This document shows positions 53,683 through 63,780 of a stretch of 64,000 bases of DNA, piece after piece. The notes under the pieces are model-generated. The model searched no databases, was not told the origin of the DNA, and saw only the letters and a list, made by a program, of their open reading frames with translations. The position numbers and the translations under genes are program-made. This DNA is from Teichococcus vastitatis (lineage in GTDB: Bacteria > Pseudomonadota > Alphaproteobacteria > Acetobacterales > Acetobacteraceae), in NCBI RefSeq assembly GCF_003604215.1, contig NZ_QXGS01000007.1, positions 1 to 64,000 of the forward strand, given 5' to 3'. Numbering within the stretch: position 1 is the first letter of the stretch; every line of letters begins with the position of its first letter.

Positions 53683-53738
53683 CAAGCGCCGGGACAGGCA
53701 TGCGCCGCCCCGCGATGCGCTGGCCGCGCAGCCCGCCG

Positions 53739-55373
53739 CTACAGCCCGAGCAGCGAGCGGGCGAAATCCCGCGCCGAGAAGGGGCGGAGGTCGGCAGCCT
53801 TCTCGCCGACACCGACGGCGTGCACCGGCAGGCCGAATTCCTGCGCCAGCGCCACCACGATGCCGCCCTTGGCCGAGCCGTCCAGCTTGGTGACCACCAA
53901 TCCGGTCACATGGACCATCTCGGCGAACACCTTGCATTGCTGGGTGGCGTTCTGGCCGGTGGTGGCGTCCAGCACCAGCAGCACGGAATGCGGCGCCGTC
54001 GCATCGAGGCGCTGCATCACCCGCACCACCTTGCGCAGCTCCTCCATCAGGGCGGCCTTGTTGTGCAGCCGCCCGGCGGTGTCGACCAGCAGCACCTCGG
54101 TGCCGCGGGCCTCGGCCTGCTTCAGCGCGTCGAAGGCCAGGCCGGCGGCATCGGCACCCTGCTTGGCCGGCGCCACCACGTCGCAGCCGGTGCGGCTGCC
54201 CCAGATCTGCAGCTGCTCCACCGCCGCCGCGCGAAAGGTGTCGCCGGCGACAAAGGTGACGGAGCGGCCCTGTTCGCGGAATTGCTGGCCGAGCTTGGCG
54301 ATGGTGGTGGTCTTACCGGTGCCGTTGACGCCCACCACTAGCACCACATGCGGGCGCCTGGCGTCATCCAGCACCAGGGGCTGCGCCACCGGCTCCAGGA
54401 TGGCGGCGATCTCGGCCGCCAGGGCTTCCTTCACCTCGGTGTCGGTGACCTCGCGGCCGAAGCGGCTGCGGCGGAAATTCTCGACAATGCGCCCCGCGGC
54501 CGCGACGCCGAGATCGGCGGTGATCAGCGCCTCCTCCAGCTCCTCCAGCGCCGCATCGTCGAGGCGCCGCTTGGTGAACAGGCCGGTGATGTTGCCGGTC
54601 AGCCGCGCGGTGGAGCGGGACAGCCCGGCGCGCAGCCGGCCGAACCAGCCGCCGCGCTCCTCGGCCGGGGCATCAGAGGTCTCGGTGACCGGCTCGCCCG
54701 GCAGCAAGGCGGTCAGGGCGGGCGGCAGGTCCGCCGCCTCGGGCGGCGGCACCTCGGGTTCGGCCGGGAGTGGCGGGGTTTCCGGCCGGGGCGGCTGCGG
54801 GGGAAGTTCCGGTGGCGTGGAAGCGGGAGGCAGTTCCCGCGGCGTTGTCTGCCAGCCCGGCGGCGAGGGCTGCGGCACAGGCGGGGGCGCCGGCAGCTCG
54901 GCCGGCGCGGCGGTTGGAAGCTCGAGCGGTGGCGCGGAGGGCGGAAGATCCGCCGGCACCGGTTGCCCGGTCAGCGGCCCCTCGCCAGGTCGCGGCGGGG
55001 GCGGGATCTCGGTCGGCACCTGCGGCAGGTCGCCGGGTGGGGGCGCGGGTGGCAAGCCGTCCCGCGTCAGTTCGAAGAGCGGCGGTGAACGGGTTTCGGG
55101 CGGCGCCACCGTATCATGCACATCGGACCGCACGGCCGCTGGAGGCGCCGGGGCCGGGTCGGGGCTGCGCGTCTCGGCCGGGGCGGGCGCCATGGCGGCC
55201 GGCTGGCTTTGCAGCGGCGGCGCCTCATCGGCCGGGGGCTCGGCAGAAACGGACTCGCCCGGGGGGGACTCGGCGTCCGGGATGGCGAAGGGCGCTTCCT
55301 CGGCCGGGGAGGGCGTCGGCTCGGCCGGCTTCTCGCGGCCGGTCAGCTTGGCCCAGAGGTCACGCAGCGCCAT
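53739..55373 (-). CDS. ftsY: Signal recognition particle receptor FtsY
   Basis: GTPase that receives SRP-bound ribosomes at the membrane. The 544 residues comprise an unusually long Pro/Ala/Glu-rich N-terminal region of about 230 residues (A domain), the NG core starting near FGRLRAGLSRSTARL, the P-loop GVNGTGKTTTIAKLG, DTAGRLHNKAALMEEL and TKLDGSAKGG. The acidic, Pro-rich extension suggests a flexible membrane-targeting tail. It follows mtaB by 3 bases. Confidence 0.95.
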   Translation of the reverse strand: MALRDLWAKLTGREKPAEPTPSPAEEAPFAIPDAESPPGESVSAEPPADEAPPLQSQPAAMAPAPAETRSPDPAPAPPAAVRSDVHDTVAPPETRSPPLFELTRDGLPPAPPPGDLPQVPTEIPPPPRPGEGPLTGQPVPADLPPSAPPLELPTAAPAELPAPPPVPQPSPPGWQTTPRELPPASTPPELPPQPPRPETPPLPAEPEVPPPEAADLPPALTALLPGEPVTETSDAPAEERGGWFGRLRAGLSRSTARLTGNITGLFTKRRLDDAALEELEEALITADLGVAAAGRIVENFRRSRFGREVTDTEVKEALAAEIAAILEPVAQPLVLDDARRPHVVLVVGVNGTGKTTTIAKLGQQFREQGRSVTFVAGDTFRAAAVEQLQIWGSRTGCDVVAPAKQGADAAGLAFDALKQAEARGTEVLLVDTAGRLHNKAALMEELRKVVRVMQRLDATAPHSVLLVLDATTGQNATQQCKVFAEMVHVTGLVVTKLDGSAKGGIVVALAQEFGLPVHAVGVGEKAADLRPFSARDFARSLLGL

Positions 55374-55376
55374 GCG

Positions 55377-56660
55377 TCAGGCCACCTCGGCCAGCAGGCC
55401 GCGCGCATCGGCGCCAAGCACCCTGGCCTGCAGAACGGCACCATGCCGGGCTTCGCCGCGAACCAGCCGCAACGGTGCGAAATGCTCGGTGTGGCCGCGA
55501 TCGGGGGCTTCCATCAGCACGGTTTCCTTTTGCCCCTGACGGGCCTGTTCGAGGCGGGTTTGGTAGAAGTGTTCCGCCGCCGCCGTGCCGGCCGCCCGCA
55601 GCCGGGCCGCCCGTTCGCGCCGCAGCGGCACCGGCAGTTGCGGCATCCGCGCCGCCGGGGTGCCGGGCCGCTCGGAATACGGGAAGACGTGCAGGAAGTG
55701 CAGCCCTGCCTCGGTCACGAAATCCAGCATGGCGGCGAAATGCGCCTCGGTTTCGGTGGGAAAGCCGGCGATCAGGTCGGCGCCGAGGGCGATGCCGGGG
55801 CGCAGGGTGCGGGCCCGCGCGGCCGCCGCCAGCGCCCCGGCGCGCGAATGGCGGCGCTTCATGCGCTTCAGCATCAGGTCGTCGCCATGCTGCAGCGACA
55901 GGTGCAGGTGCGGCATCAGCCGCGGCTCCTCGGCGAGGAGGCGCCACAGCTCCTCATCGATGGCGGCCGGGTCGAGCGAGGACAGCCGCAGCCGCGGCAG
56001 TTCCGGCACCAGCGCCAGCAGCCGCCGCACCGCCTGGCCGAGGCTCGGCCGGCCGGGCAGGTCGGGTCCGAAGGAGGCGATGTCCACCCCCGTCAGCACC
56101 ACCTCCCGGTAGCCGGCGGCGACGGCGGCGCGCGCCTGCTCGACGACGGCGCCGAGCGGCACGGACCGGGACGGGCCGCGCCCGAAGGGGATGACGCAGA
56201 AGGTGCAGCGGTGGTCGCAGCCCTGCTGCACCTGCAGGAAGGCCCGCGCACGGCCGGCGAATTCAGTGACCAGGTGCGCCGCCGCCTGCCGCGCCGCCAT
56301 CACGTCGCTGACCGGGGCGGGCGGCGCCGCGGCATTCCACGCCTCGGGCGTCAGCTTGTCGGCATTGCCGATGACCCGGGACACGCCGGGCAGGGCGGCC
56401 CATTCGGCGGGGCGCAGCTGCGCCGCGCAGCCGGTGACCAGGATGGGGGTGCCGGGATTGTCGCGCGCGGCGCGGCGGATCGCCTTGCGCGCCTGGCGCT
56501 CGGCCTCGGCGGTGACGGCGCAGGTATTGACCAGTAGCGCCTCGGCATGGCCGCCGCGCCGGGCCAGGTCGCGCATGGCGACGCTTTCGGAGGTGTTGAG
56601 GCGGCAGCCGAAGCTCAGCACCCGGAGCGGGCCCTGGTCCAGCGCCTCGGATCCGCTCAT
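55377..56660 (-). CDS. mtaB: tRNA (t6A37) methylthiotransferase MtaB
   Basis: Radical-SAM enzyme that converts t6A37 to ms2t6A in tRNA. The 427-residue protein has the UPF0004 domain ([12 protein letters not shown] with its cluster Cys residues), the radical [22 protein letters not shown] site (CxxxCxxC), and a C-terminal TRAM-like region after EHFAPLRL. The ATG at 56660 overlaps the dapF stop in ATGA; a longer upstream frame is only antisense-like noise. dapF-mtaB-ftsY is a recurrent order in alphaproteobacteria. It needs the t6A made through the Sua5 enzyme encoded at 43 kb. Confidence 0.93.
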   Translation of the reverse strand: MSGSEALDQGPLRVLSFGCRLNTSESVAMRDLARRGGHAEALLVNTCAVTAEAERQARKAIRRAARDNPGTPILVTGCAAQLRPAEWAALPGVSRVIGNADKLTPEAWNAAAPPAPVSDVMAARQAAAHLVTEFAGRARAFLQVQQGCDHRCTFCVIPFGRGPSRSVPLGAVVEQARAAVAAGYREVVLTGVDIASFGPDLPGRPSLGQAVRRLLALVPELPRLRLSSLDPAAIDEELWRLLAEEPRLMPHLHLSLQHGDDLMLKRMKRRHSRAGALAAAARARTLRPGIALGADLIAGFPTETEAHFAAMLDFVTEAGLHFLHVFPYSERPGTPAARMPQLPVPLRRERAARLRAAGTAAAEHFYQTRLEQARQGQKETVLMEAPDRGHTEHFAPLRLVRGEARHGAVLQARVLGADARGLLAEVA

Positions 56661-57487
56661 GCCGGGAAGCTGTCGGGGTCGATCTGGCCCAGAAAGGCCG
56701 TGGCCACCGGACCGGTCATCAGCACCGCGCCATCCAGCCGCCATTCCAGCTCCAGCACGCCGCCGGGCAGCTCGACGCGGGCGCGGCGGATGGCCAGCCC
56801 CCGCCGGTGCGCGTTCACCAGCGTGGCGCAGGCGCCGGAGCCGCAGGCCAGCGTCGGGCCGGCGCCGCGCTCCCAGATGGCGACGCGAAGATGATCCGGC
56901 GCCACCACCTGGGCGAAGCCAATATTGGCGCGGTCGGGAAACAACGGATGCTGCTCCAGCTGCGGCCCCAGCGCCCGCCAGTCCAGCGCATCCAGGTCGT
57001 CCACGAAGAAGGTCGCGTGCGGGTTGCCCATGGAGCAGGCGGCCGGATCGGCCACCGGGCCGAGCGCCAGCGGCAGGTGAGCGGTATCCATCGCCTCGGC
57101 CAGCGGCACATCCTCCCAGCCGAAGCGGGGATGGCCCATGTCGACGCGGATGCGGCCGCCGGGCAGCCGCTCGCCCGGCAGCTCGCCGCTCACCGTGCGG
57201 ACCGTCACGGCGTCGCGCCCGGTTTCGGCCATCAGCAGGGAGGCGACGCAGCGCGTGGCGTTGCCGCAGGCCCCGGCCTCGGAGCCGTCGGGATTGTGGA
57301 TGCGCATGAACACGTCGGCGCCGGCGGCGGCCGGCTCCAGCGTGATGAACTGGTCGCAGCCGATGCCACGGTGGCGGTCGGCGATGGCGGCGATGCGGGC
57401 GGGGCTCAGCGGCAGGGCGCCGTGGCGGCCATCCACCACCACGAAGTCGTTGCCGAGGCCGTGCATCTTGCGAAAGGGGATCAACAC
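56657..57487 (-). CDS. dapF: Diaminopimelate epimerase
   Basis: Converts LL- to meso-diaminopimelate for lysine and peptidoglycan. Both catalytic cysteines are present, in [11 protein letters not shown] and [11 protein letters not shown], together with the family start [16 protein letters not shown] and [11 protein letters not shown]. The GTG at 57487 is chosen because it lies directly before [11 protein letters not shown], the usual N-terminus; earlier ATG codons would add an Arg/Pro-rich tail. There is no clear Shine-Dalgarno sequence, so the start is not certain. Confidence 0.92.
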   Translation of the reverse strand: MLIPFRKMHGLGNDFVVVDGRHGALPLSPARIAAIADRHRGIGCDQFITLEPAAAGADVFMRIHNPDGSEAGACGNATRCVASLLMAETGRDAVTVRTVSGELPGERLPGGRIRVDMGHPRFGWEDVPLAEAMDTAHLPLALGPVADPAACSMGNPHATFFVDDLDALDWRALGPQLEQHPLFPDRANIGFAQVVAPDHLRVAIWERGAGPTLACGSGACATLVNAHRRGLAIRRARVELPGGVLELEWRLDGAVLMTGPVATAFLGQIDPDSFPA

Positions 57488-57581
57488 GCGCGGCAATATA
57501 GGTAGGGAGGGGCGGGGGCGGAACCCGGCACCGCGCATGCCGGGCATCCGGCCCCGCCACCGGTTCCGCGGCGTCCGGGGA

Positions 57582-58880
57582 TCAGGGCAGGGTGCCGTAC
57601 ACCGCCTCGCGCACCGCATTGGCCGCGGGACCGCCATTCACCGCCGTCTGGGTCATCACCACCGTGACGATGCGGTTCGCCGGATCGACGAAGAAGCCGG
57701 TGCCGTAGATGCCGCCCCAGCCATAGGTTCCAGCGCCCTGTCGGGTCTTGGCCGCCACCGGATCGATCAGCACCGCGACGCCGTAGCCGAAATCATAGCC
57801 GGCGCCTCGCAGGTCCACGGACATGCCGCCGGTTTGCGGCCGGGTCATCTCCGCCACCGTCTCCGGCTTCAGGATGCGCACCCCTTCCAGCTCGCCGCCA
57901 TTCAGCAGCATGCGGGCGAAGCGGGCATAATCGGCGATGGTGGAGGAGGCGCCGGCGCCACCAGAGGGATAGGCGGCATCGCTGAAGGCGCGGTTCGGAT
58001 CGGCGGTCCAGCGGCCGCCGGTGGACGGATAGGGCACCACCTGCGGGCTCGCCATCGGCCGCAGCTCGCCGGACGGGCGCGGATACATCGCCGTCACCAT
58101 GCGCGGCAGCGCCGCCTCGGGCACGCGGAAGCTGAAGCTGGTCATCCGCAGCGGACCACTGATGTGGTTTGCCACATAGGCGTCCAGCGGCAATCCGCTG
58201 ACGCGGGTGACCAGCGCGCCGAGCACGTCGGTGGCCAGCGAATAATGCCACGCGCTGCCGGGCTGCAGGGCCAGAGGCGCCCGGGCGAGCCGGCGCATGT
58301 TGTCGCCGAGGCGCCGACGCGACTCGGCCAGCCCATCATCCACGCCGAGCCGGCGATAGGCCTCCACCACGCCCGGGCGGTTGAGAAAGGTGTAGGAGAA
58401 GCCGGCCGTGTGGCGCAGCAGGTCGCGCACGGTGGGCTGGCGCTGCGCCGGCACGGTGCGGCCGCCGGGGTTCGCATCGGGCGCCAGCACGCGCAGCGTG
58501 CCGAATTCCGGCAGCCACCGGCCGATCGGGTCGTCCAGCCCGATCCGATCCTGTTCCACCAATTGCAGCACCGCCACCGAGGTCACCGGCTTGGTCATGC
58601 TGGCCAGGCGGAACATGCTGTCCGGCCCCAGCGTCCCGGGGCTGCCGGGCCGCAACGGCCCGGCATTGCCGCTGTAGAGCACTTCGCCGTCCTGGCGGAC
58701 CACCAGCGCGGCGATGGCGGCGACCTTGCCGCTGTCCACCTGTTGCCGCAGCACCGCGTCCAGCACGGCCTGGCGGGAGGGCGGCGGGAGGGCTTCCGGC
58801 GCGGCGCAGGATGCCAGCGCCAGCATGAAGGGCAGCAGCGTGGCCGCGATCCGGCGGTGAATGGCGACAGGTAATGTCAT
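57582..58880 (-). CDS. Serine hydrolase, class C beta-lactamase-like lipoprotein
   Basis: A 432-residue secreted protein with signal peptide and lipobox LALASC, so probably lipid-anchored in the periplasm. The catalytic SMTK tetrad (Ser and Lys) is near residue 94, the Tyr is in WHYSLATD, and a late GWGGIYGT replaces the classical K-T-G box. The family (PF00144) includes esterases, D-amino-acid peptidases and true AmpC lactamases; the motif spacing here favours an esterase/EstB-like or peptidase role. The start is set at 58880, in front of the signal peptide. Confidence 0.85.
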   Translation of the reverse strand: MTLPVAIHRRIAATLLPFMLALASCAAPEALPPPSRQAVLDAVLRQQVDSGKVAAIAALVVRQDGEVLYSGNAGPLRPGSPGTLGPDSMFRLASMTKPVTSVAVLQLVEQDRIGLDDPIGRWLPEFGTLRVLAPDANPGGRTVPAQRQPTVRDLLRHTAGFSYTFLNRPGVVEAYRRLGVDDGLAESRRRLGDNMRRLARAPLALQPGSAWHYSLATDVLGALVTRVSGLPLDAYVANHISGPLRMTSFSFRVPEAALPRMVTAMYPRPSGELRPMASPQVVPYPSTGGRWTADPNRAFSDAAYPSGGAGASSTIADYARFARMLLNGGELEGVRILKPETVAEMTRPQTGGMSVDLRGAGYDFGYGVAVLIDPVAAKTRQGAGTYGWGGIYGTGFFVDPANRIVTVVMTQTAVNGGPAANAVREAVYGTLP

Positions 58881-59284
58881 TCTGGCTTCCGCAGGGAATG
58901 GATTGGCGGCAGCGAGGCTGGACCTCACCCGGCGATTCCTCAAGCGGCCATGCGTATCGCCCGGCCGTTCTGCTTCACCCGATCAGCGGCGGCCTCCAAC
59001 TCCGCTGCGAACGTCTTCGCAGCATTCCGCGGAACCCGCGCAGTTTGTTTCGGGGCCCCACGACGTTTGGGCAACGTGATCGGTTGCTCTCTCCGGCGCT
59101 GAACAACCGGCTTTTCTGGTTCGTGCCGTATCCGGCTGCACCGCCTTGGCGGCAGGCTGGTTTTTCCCCAACGAGGGCCATGATCCCTTTCGTGCGGATC
59201 AGTCGGCGGCCGCGCTGGCAACTGGCCTGGGCCTGCAGGGTGATGAGCTGACCCGGTGGGACGGAAGGGGGCGGTGCGCGGCGC
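58881..59284. other. Gene-poor spacer with a possible decayed small gene
   Basis: No confident gene. On the minus strand, three overlapping frames each look partly protein-like: one from 59181 starts MALVGEKPACRQGG behind AAGGG, a second gives QPAAKAVQPDTARTRKA, and a third ends KTFAAELEAAADRV at 58940. Together they could be one small basic protein broken by two frameshifts. GC at third positions is weaker than in neighbouring genes. No transposase or tRNA was seen. Confidence 0.25.
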
Positions 59285-59313
59285 TTGATGCCTCACGGAA
59301 CCTCGGCTATAGG
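59285..59313 (+). promoter_or_regulatory. Predicted promoter of the rpmI-rplT operon
   Basis: A -35-like TTGATG (59285-59290) and a -10-like TATAGG (59308-59313) with the ideal 17-base spacer. They lie about 100 bases upstream of the L35 start, leaving a leader of nearly 100 nt that could fold as an L20 autoregulatory leader. Confidence 0.55.
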
Positions 59314-59414
59314 CCCGCCTTCTTTCCGCGCGTCCGGGCCTGTAGGGCATGCCCGGCCGCGGTTCCGTGCCCGCGCCTCCAAAGGCCGGGCACTTCCGTG
59401 TTCAGGAGATCCAA

Positions 59415-59621
59415 ATGCCCAAGATGAAGACGAAGTCGAGCGTGAAGAAGCGCTTCCGGCTGACGGCCTCCGGCCTGGTGAAGGCCGGCGTCGGCAACAA
59501 GCGCCACATGCTGACCGCCAAGACCAACAAGATGAAGCGGCAGAACCGCGGGACCTTCGTGCTGGACAAGCAGGATGGCGACACGGTGAAGCAGTGGATG
59601 CCCTACGGTTCGGCCCGGTAA
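59415..59621 (+). CDS. rpmI: 50S ribosomal protein L35
   Basis: A 68-residue basic protein starting [20 protein letters not shown] and containing [18 protein letters not shown], both standard L35 segments. The ATG at 59415 is preceded by CAGGAGA. It is followed after 15 bases by rplT. infC, which normally precedes rpmI in many bacteria, is not present upstream in this window; the operon starts at rpmI. Confidence 0.97.
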   Translation: MPKMKTKSSVKKRFRLTASGLVKAGVGNKRHMLTAKTNKMKRQNRGTFVLDKQDGDTVKQWMPYGSAR

Positions 59622-59636
59622 GGAAGGATCTGAACC

Positions 59637-60008
59637 ATGGCACGTGTGAAGCGCGGCGTTACCGCCCATGCCCGTCACAAGAAGGTCCTCAAGCTCGCCA
59701 AGGGCTATGTGGGCCGTTCCTCCACCGGCTACCGTCCCGCTCTGGAGCGGGTCGAGAAGGCGCTGCAATACGCCTATCGCGACCGCCGCAACAAAAAGCG
59801 TGAGTTCCGCAGCCTGTGGATCCAGCGCATCAACGCCGCCGTGCGCGAGCATGGTCTGACCTACTCGAAGTTCATCGCCGGCCTGAAGGCGGCGAACATC
59901 GAGCTGGACCGCAAGGTGCTGGCCGCCATCGCCTTCGATGACGCCACCTCCTTTGGCGCCCTGGTCGAGAAGGCCAAGGCGGCGCTGCCGGCCGACGCCG
60001 CAGCGTGA
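59637..60008 (+). CDS. rplT: 50S ribosomal protein L20
   Basis: A 123-residue protein with the L20 N-terminal helix [20 protein letters not shown] and the RNA-binding core [20 protein letters not shown]. It is needed early in 50S assembly and in many bacteria represses its own operon by binding the mRNA leader. It follows rpmI by 15 bases and is separated from pheS by a strong terminator-like structure. Confidence 0.97.
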   Translation: MARVKRGVTAHARHKKVLKLAKGYVGRSSTGYRPALERVEKALQYAYRDRRNKKREFRSLWIQRINAAVREHGLTYSKFIAGLKAANIELDRKVLAAIAFDDATSFGALVEKAKAALPADAAA

Positions 60009-60042
60009 TCTGGGCGGCCCGCAGGGGTCGCTGAGGAACAGA

Positions 60043-60096
60043 GCCGCCTCCGTCCGGGTCCCTTGTTCAAGGGCCCGGGCGTCAGGCGGCTTTTTT
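60043..60096 (+). terminator. Terminator or attenuator between rplT and pheS
   Basis: A long GC-rich stem, outer arms GCCGCCT at 60043-60049 and AGGCGGC at 60084-60090, with inner pairing around CCGGG and CCCTTG. It is followed by six T (60091-60096), only 30 bases before the pheS start. It can end the ribosomal-protein transcript or attenuate pheST. No Phe-rich leader peptide is seen before it. Confidence 0.85.
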
Positions 60097-60125
60097 CGTA
60101 TCCGGGTTTCGATGGGACCGAGAGC

Positions 60126-61208
60126 ATGACGGATGACCTTGCCGGGCTGCAGGCCGAGACCGAGGCGGCGCTGGCGGCGGCCGGCGACCTGCGCGCGCTG
60201 GACGCGGTGCGCGTCGCGACGCTGGGCAAGAGCGGCCGCGTCACCGCGCTGCTGAAAGGGCTGGGCGCCGTACCGGCCGAGCAGCGCAAGGAGCGCGGCG
60301 CGGCAGTGAACCATTTGAAGGGCGTGCTGGAAGCGGCGATCGAGAGCCGCCGCGTGGCACTCGACGCCGCCGCGCTGGAAGCGCGCCTCGCCGCCGAGCG
60401 GCTGGACGTGTCGCTGCCACCGCGCCCCTTCGCCCCGACCGGCCCCGAGAGCGGTGCGCTGCACCCGATCACCCGCACCGTCGAGGAACTGACCGCCATC
60501 TTCGGCGCCATGGGCTTCGGCGTGGCGGAAGGCCCGGATATCGAGGGCGACTGGTTCAATTTCGGCGCCCTGAACATTCCCGACCATCATCCGGCGCGGC
60601 AGGACCACGACACCTTCTACGTTCCCGCCGGCGCGGATGGCCGCCGCCCCGTGCTGCGCACCCACACCTCACCCGTGCAGATCCGCACCATGCTGGGGCA
60701 GGAGCCGCCGATCCGCGTTATCGTGCCCGGCCGCACCTGGCGGGCCGACCACGACGCCACGCACAGCCCGATGTTCCACCAGGTGGAAGGGCTGGTGATC
60801 GACCGCGGCATCACGCTGGCGCATCTGAAGGGCTGCCTGATCGACTTCCTGCGGGCCTTCTTCGACATCCGCGACCTGCCGGTCCGGTTCCGCGCCTCCT
60901 ACTTTCCGTTCACCGAGCCCTCCATGGAGGTGGATATCGGCTGGAACCGGAAGACCGGCGAGCTGGGGAAAGGCGGCGACTGGCTGGAGATCCTGGGCTC
61001 CGGCATGGTCCACCCCCGGGTGCTGGCCAATTGCGGCATCGACCCGCGCGAGTGGCAGGGCTTTGCCTTCGGCATGGGCATCGAGCGCATCACCATGCTG
61101 AAGCACGGCATTCCCGACCTGCGCCCGTTCTATGACAGCGACATCCGCTGGCTGCGCCATTACGGCGCCCCCGTGCTGTCCCCCGCCACGCTGGCCGAAG
61201 GCGTCTGA
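60126..61208 (+). CDS. pheS: Phenylalanine-tRNA ligase alpha subunit
   Basis: Catalytic subunit of the alpha2-beta2 class II synthetase. The 360-residue protein has an N-terminal coiled-coil (residues about 1-90), then the class II core with HTSPVQIRTM, the motif 2 region FHQVEGLVID, and the motif 3 segment FGMGIERITML near the end. The ATG at 60126 gives the expected start MTDDLAGLQAE; the frame is open upstream through the terminator without a credible start. The stop is followed by pheT after 3 bases. Confidence 0.97.
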   Translation: MTDDLAGLQAETEAALAAAGDLRALDAVRVATLGKSGRVTALLKGLGAVPAEQRKERGAAVNHLKGVLEAAIESRRVALDAAALEARLAAERLDVSLPPRPFAPTGPESGALHPITRTVEELTAIFGAMGFGVAEGPDIEGDWFNFGALNIPDHHPARQDHDTFYVPAGADGRRPVLRTHTSPVQIRTMLGQEPPIRVIVPGRTWRADHDATHSPMFHQVEGLVIDRGITLAHLKGCLIDFLRAFFDIRDLPVRFRASYFPFTEPSMEVDIGWNRKTGELGKGGDWLEILGSGMVHPRVLANCGIDPREWQGFAFGMGIERITMLKHGIPDLRPFYDSDIRWLRHYGAPVLSPATLAEGV

Positions 61209-61211
61209 GCG

Positions 61212-63698
61212 ATGAAGTTTTCCTTGAGCTGGCTGAAGCGGCACCTCGAGACCGAGGCGCCGCTGGAGGAGATCCTCGGCGCGCTGAACAGCATCGGGCT
61301 GGAGGTCGAGGGCGTCGAGGACCGCGGCGCCGCGCTGGCGCCGTTCCGCATCGCCCGGGTGGTCGAGGCGGCGCAGCACCCCAATGCCGACCGGCTGCGC
61401 GCCCTGACGGTGGATGACGGCTCCGGCACGCTGCTCTCCGTGGTGTGCGGCGCGCCCAATGCGCGGACCGGCATGAAGGGCGTGCTGGGCCTGCCCGGCG
61501 CCTTTGTTCCCGGCACCGGCATCACGCTGAAGGTGGGCGAGATCCGCGGCGTGAAGAGCGAGGGCATGATGTGCTCGACGCGCGAGCTCGGCCTCGGCGA
61601 CGACCACGAGGGCATCATCGACCTGCCGGACGACGCGCCGGTGGGCGTGCCCTATGTCACCTGGGCCGGGCTCGACGATCCGGTGGTGGAAATCTCCATC
61701 ACGCCGAACCGCGGCGACGCGCTGGCGATCCGCGGCATCGCGCGCGACCTCGCCGCCGCCGGGCTCGGCACGCTGAAGCCTTTCGCGCCGGACAAGGTGC
61801 CGGGGGTGTATCCCTCGCCGCTGCGCTGGGTGGTGGAGGACGCGGAAGCCTGCCCCTGGGTGCTGGGCCGCGCGGTGCGCGGGCTGCGCAACGGTGCCTC
61901 GCCGAAATGGCTGCAGGACCGGCTGGTGGCCATCGGCCAGCGGCCGATCAACGCGCTGGTTGATATCACCAATTTCTTCACCTACGACCTTGGCCGCCCG
62001 CTGCACGTGTTCGACGCGAAAAAGGTGACCGGCGACACGCTGTTCCTGCGCCACGGCCGCACCGGCGAGAGCTATCTGGCGCTGAACGGCAAGCAGATCG
62101 CCGTGACGCCGGAGGATCTCGTGATCGCCGACAGCGCGGCGGTGGAATCGCTCGCCGGCATCATGGGCGGCGAGCAATCCGGCTCGGACGAGAACACCAC
62201 GGAAGTGTTCATCGAATGCGCGCTGTTCGACCCGGTGCGCATCGCGCTGTCCGGCCGGCGGCACGAGCTGCGCTCCGACGCGCGCCAGCGCTTCGAGCGC
62301 GGCATCGATCCCGCCCTGCTGCCGGACGCGCTGGAAGCGGCGACCGCGATGGTGATCGAACTGTGCGGCGGCGAGGCATCGGAGATCACCGGGGCTGGCG
62401 CCGAGCCGGCCTGGCAGCGCCAGGCCAGCCTGCGCTTCGAGCGCATCGCCGGCCTGGGCGGCGCCGACGTGGCGCCCGATGCGGCGGTGGGCATCCTGGA
62501 GCGGCTCGGCTTCGGCGTGGTGGCGCGCGACGCGGAGAAGGTGACGGTGTCCGTGCCGTCCTGGCGCAACGACGTCGCCGGGTCGGGCGCGCTGGCCCAG
62601 GCGCCCGGCCTGCCGGCCGACCGCGCGCGCGCCGCCGCCGAGGGCTGCGCGGCGGTGGAACCGGAATGCGACCTGCTGGAAGAGGTGCTGCGCATCACCG
62701 GGCTGAACCGCATTCCCCCCGCCTCGCTGCCGGTGTCCTCGCCCGTGCCGCCGCCGTCGCTGACGCCGAAGCAGGCGCGCGCCGCGCTGGCCCGCCGGAC
62801 GCTGGCGGCGCGCGGCATGCTGGACTGCGTGTCCTTCGGCTTCCTGGACCACAAGGTGGCGGCCTTGTTCGGCGACACGCCGGACGCCCTGCGGCTGGAG
62901 AACCCGATCGCCGCCGACCTGGACCAGATGCGGCCGACCGCGGTGGCCAGCCTGGCGCTGGCGGCGGCCCGCAACATCGCCCGCGGCTATCCGGATCTGG
63001 CGCTGAGCGAGTTGGGCGCCGCGTATCGCGGCATCGCGCCGGAAGGCCAGCTGGCGGTCGCCGCCGGGCTGCGCACCGGCGAGACGCCGCGCCACTGGGC
63101 GGTGCCGGCCCGCGCCGTGGACGCCATGGACGCCAAGGGCGACGCGCTGGCGGTGCTGCTGGCGCTGGGCGTGCCGATGGCGGCCCTGTCCGTCACGGCG
63201 GACGCGCCCGAAGCCGTTCCGATGGGCTTCTACCATCCCGGCCGTTCGGGCGTGGTGCGGCAGGGGCCGCGGACGGTGCTGGCGACCTTTGGCGAGCTTC
63301 ACCCGAAGCTGCGCGAGGCCCTCAGCCTGACGGGTCCCGCCGTGGCCTTTGAGGTGTTCCTGGATGCCATTCCCGAGCCGAAGCGCCGCAAGAAATCGGC
63401 GCCCGATCTGCCGGCCTTCCAGCCGCTGCGGCGCGATTTCGCCTTCCTGGTGGATGCCGCCGTTCCGGCGGAAAACCTCGCCCGCGCCGCGCGCGGCGCC
63501 GACCGGGCGCTGATCACCGAGGTGGCGCTGTTCGACCGCTATGCCGGCGACAGGCTGCCGGAAGGCAAGGTGTCGCTGGCGCTGGAGGTGACGCTGCAGC
63601 CGCGCGAGCGCAGCCTGACCGATGCGGAGATCGAGGCGGTGGCGGCGAAGATCGTCGCCGCCGTGGGCAAGGCGACCGGCGCGACGCTGCGCGGGTGA
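61212..63698 (+). CDS. pheT: Phenylalanine-tRNA ligase beta subunit
   Basis: Editing and tRNA-binding subunit, 828 residues. The order is B1 and an OB-type tRNA-binding domain (VVEAAQHPNADRLRALTV), B3/B4 editing domain (DITNFFTYDLGRPLHVFDA), B5, a catalytic-like B6/B7 core, and the C-terminal anticodon-binding FDX domain ending ATGATLRG. Between the B5 start VPSWRNDV and the ECDLLEEVLRITGL helix there is an extra Ala-rich stretch of about 35 residues, which may be lineage-specific. It overlaps nothing and closes the operon. Confidence 0.96.
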   Translation: MKFSLSWLKRHLETEAPLEEILGALNSIGLEVEGVEDRGAALAPFRIARVVEAAQHPNADRLRALTVDDGSGTLLSVVCGAPNARTGMKGVLGLPGAFVPGTGITLKVGEIRGVKSEGMMCSTRELGLGDDHEGIIDLPDDAPVGVPYVTWAGLDDPVVEISITPNRGDALAIRGIARDLAAAGLGTLKPFAPDKVPGVYPSPLRWVVEDAEACPWVLGRAVRGLRNGASPKWLQDRLVAIGQRPINALVDITNFFTYDLGRPLHVFDAKKVTGDTLFLRHGRTGESYLALNGKQIAVTPEDLVIADSAAVESLAGIMGGEQSGSDENTTEVFIECALFDPVRIALSGRRHELRSDARQRFERGIDPALLPDALEAATAMVIELCGGEASEITGAGAEPAWQRQASLRFERIAGLGGADVAPDAAVGILERLGFGVVARDAEKVTVSVPSWRNDVAGSGALAQAPGLPADRARAAAEGCAAVEPECDLLEEVLRITGLNRIPPASLPVSSPVPPPSLTPKQARAALARRTLAARGMLDCVSFGFLDHKVAALFGDTPDALRLENPIAADLDQMRPTAVASLALAAARNIARGYPDLALSELGAAYRGIAPEGQLAVAAGLRTGETPRHWAVPARAVDAMDAKGDALAVLLALGVPMAALSVTADAPEAVPMGFYHPGRSGVVRQGPRTVLATFGELHPKLREALSLTGPAVAFEVFLDAIPEPKRRKKSAPDLPAFQPLRRDFAFLVDAAVPAENLARAARGADRALITEVALFDRYAGDRLPEGKVSLALEVTLQPRERSLTDAEIEAVAAKIVAAVGKATGATLRG

Positions 63699-63780
63699 TG
63701 CCGGGGGCGGAGGGGATCAACGCTCCCTTCGCCCCGCCAGGCCCGGCAGCCTTCCGGCGCGCCGCCGGCCATGCTCCGCC

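Noticed and set aside
60009-60060. A pheM-like leader peptide before the pheS attenuator
   Set aside because: No short frame with Phe codons and a ribosome site precedes the hairpin; the Phe codons seen lie inside and after the stem.
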